Of a stretch of DNA of 15,765 bases, positions 14,553-15,765 are shown piece by piece. The number at the start of each line of letters is the position of its first letter. The first letter of the stretch is position 1. A program made the position numbers and the translations under genes. The notes beneath the pieces were generated by a model. That model was not told the origin of the DNA and searched no databases. It worked only from the letters and a program-made list of their open reading frames with translations. Source of the DNA: JBCBKZ01 sp039026975 (GTDB lineage: Bacteria; Bacteroidota; Bacteroidia; J057); contig JBCCLI010000125.1 in the NCBI GenBank assembly GCA_039026975.1, positions 1 through 15,765 of the forward strand, read 5' to 3'.

Positions 14553-15397
14553 GGAATCACTCCCAGTGAAGGGCCGGTCAATTCTTTTACACTAGCAGGA
14601 TAGCTTACCTGTGATTTATTTAGCTTGACTATTTCTGGTTGTTCTTGGTCCATCTCTCTTAAGAGAGCAGCTACTATTTTGGCATCCTTCATACGCTCGT
14701 ACCTTCCTATAAGTACTTTGAAGGGTTCCCCCTTATTAGTATCTATCCAGATTTCTCCATCCCATCTAGTACGGTAGTTCTCAGCAAATTCCCTTGCCTC
14801 CAGATAGGTATAAAATTCTCCTATCTGGACAGAGAAGGACTTATCTAATCTTTTATGGTCCGCATGACCCACGAGATTATTAAAATTATAGGCTGCTTTC
14901 AGCTCTTTTGCCTCAAGCTGAGCATAAAATTCCTGGGCAGTAACCACTCCCGAAAAACGCTTGACTTCACGGCCTTCATAATCAAGGATGAGGTAAGTAG
15001 GAAGTAATGTGGTCTTGTATTCGTGTACCCACATGGGTAAGCTACTGTCCCCTACCATGGGATCTATTTTTAAAGGTGTGTACTTATCTTGTATATAGCC
15101 AGAAAGCTTTACCCGGCTGAGTACCTTTTCTTCCATGTATTGACACGGTTCACAAAAATCTGTGTGGAAGGTTAAAAAATACAGTTTAGAAGAATCTAAT
15201 GTAGCAGAAAACGGGGATTCTGTGGCCACTTCAGCATAAAATATATTAGCCGTTTGCTCAGCCTCCTCTTCCACAAAAAAGGAAAGACCCAGCACACACA
15301 AGCCATATATGGCTGCACCCCAAAAGGCGTATTTGAATTTTTGTTTGAGACTAAAACGCTGTACCAGGGAAGTATCTAGACCCAGCTTGTTTCTCAT
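14549..15397 (-). CDS. Membrane-anchored thioredoxin-like protein fused to a SPOR domain
   Basis: This is a 282-residue protein from ATG at 15397; an in-frame TTG at 15406 would add three residues. A short, basic cytoplasmic N-terminus is followed by one membrane segment (about residues 24-41), placing the rest in the periplasm. Next comes a thioredoxin-like domain (about 66-165) with active-site motif CEPC (Cys82, Cys85) and LLPTYLI containing the cis-proline equivalent (Pro133). The C-terminal part (about 187-259) matches a SPOR domain: FSVQIGEFYTYLEAREFAEN, then PFKVLIGRYERMKDAKIVAA and PEIVKL. SPOR domains bind glycan strands lacking stem peptides, as at division septa. The combination suggests thiol-disulfide work at the cell wall, but that is inference. 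The gene is convergent with, and overlaps by 4 bases, the small exported-protein gene. Confidence 0.8.
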   Translation of the reverse strand: MRNKLGLDTSLVQRFSLKQKFKYAFWGAAIYGLCVLGLSFFVEEEAEQTANIFYAEVATESPFSATLDSSKLYFLTFHTDFCEPCQYMEEKVLSRVKLSGYIQDKYTPLKIDPMVGDSSLPMWVHEYKTTLLPTYLILDYEGREVKRFSGVVTAQEFYAQLEAKELKAAYNFNNLVGHADHKRLDKSFSVQIGEFYTYLEAREFAENYRTRWDGEIWIDTNKGEPFKVLIGRYERMKDAKIVAALLREMDQEQPEIVKLNKSQVSYPASVKELTGPSLGVIP

Positions 15398-15537
15398 GAA
15401 AGCCAAAAATTGGTATTTATCTTCTTTTGTAAAAGTAATTATCCTACTCTCTTTTCCCTAGGCGAATATGACCAGGATTACACATCTCCTCTTACTTAAG
15501 CTGTTAGGCTTTTACACGTAAAGGATTGGTTGAAAGC

Positions 15538-15765
15538 TTAGGGTAGACTTACTTGTATATTTTCCAGGTTGATTTGGGACAGACTATCTAGTTTTCCCTC
15601 CTCAAACAGCCGGTCTAATTCATACACAGAATACTGATTCATATCCCCCTTATAGTTTGTGTAGTCTGCAAACAGGATGTTTTCTACTCTCCTTATATTT
15701 TTCCCTACTCTAAATCTAAGTCCTCCATCATTTACATGAAATAAGTACGCTAAATAGCGTAGCTG
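15538..15765 (-). CDS. C-terminal end of an unidentified protein (partial at right edge)
   Basis: On the minus strand a frame is open from the right edge (15765) to a TAA at 15540-15538, giving 75 residues that include YLFHVNDGGLRFRVGKNIRR and DYTNYKGDMNQYSVYELDRL. The composition is mixed and protein-like, rich in charged and aromatic residues, which supports a real C-terminus. I do not recognise the family. It would be transcribed in the same direction as the thioredoxin-SPOR gene, 141 bases upstream of it. The bases between (15398-15537) hold no gene that I can support. Confidence 0.6.
   Translation of the reverse strand, partial: QLRYLAYLFHVNDGGLRFRVGKNIRRVENILFADYTNYKGDMNQYSVYELDRLFEEGKLDSLSQINLENIQVSLP

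Overview
The window looks like chromosomal DNA of a Bacteroidota bacterium, most likely Cytophagales-like. The evidence is moderate G+C, secreted proteins whose signal peptides end in short S-Q or A-Q junctions, and typical family members: a DUF2911 protein, a large S9 peptidase with a GHSWGG elbow, a DUF1569/DinB-like protein, and a PD40 remnant. There are no rRNA or tRNA genes, no CRISPR array and no intact transposase.

Layout. (a) 1-1284, minus strand: the N-terminal part of an NB-ARC/STAND NTPase with the beginning of a helical, TPR-like tail, running off the left edge. (b) 1297-2736: no credible gene. It holds two short hairpins and about 2.3 copies of a roughly 478-bp composite tandem repeat. 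(c) 2737-5549, plus strand: a compact five-gene cluster (TetR regulator, DUF1569/DinB-like protein, zinc-ribbon Nudix hydrolase, GNAT acetyltransferase, HD phosphohydrolase). A palindromic operator candidate lies upstream and a strong intrinsic terminator, part of a possible structured RNA, lies downstream. (d) 5757-6148: a second terminator and the broken C-terminal remnant of a PD40 beta-propeller protein. (e) 6162-7175 plus: a secreted TIM-barrel glycoside-hydrolase-like protein, convergent with (f) 8187-7186 minus: an exported alpha/beta hydrolase, and 8735-8337 minus: mscL. (g) 8921-11707 plus: a secreted S9 prolyl-oligopeptidase-type peptidase. 11824-13167 plus: a secernin-family (C69-like) protein that has Ser where the catalytic Cys belongs. 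13259-14113 plus: a DUF2911 protein. 14172-14552 plus: a small exported protein. (h) 15397-14549 minus: a membrane-anchored thioredoxin-SPOR fusion. 15765-15538 minus: the C-terminus of an unidentified protein cut by the right edge.

The plus-strand cluster at 2737-5549 is the only clear multi-gene unit. It reads as a small stress, detoxification or nucleotide-housekeeping operon under a TetR-type repressor, though its substrate cannot be seen. The remaining genes are mostly single cell-envelope or hydrolytic functions. The points most worth following are the Cys-to-Ser exchange at the N-terminal nucleophile position of the secernin, the thioredoxin-SPOR fusion, the composite repeat array beside an NTPase gene that has no ATG and no visible effector domain, and the possible structured RNA at 5655-5756.
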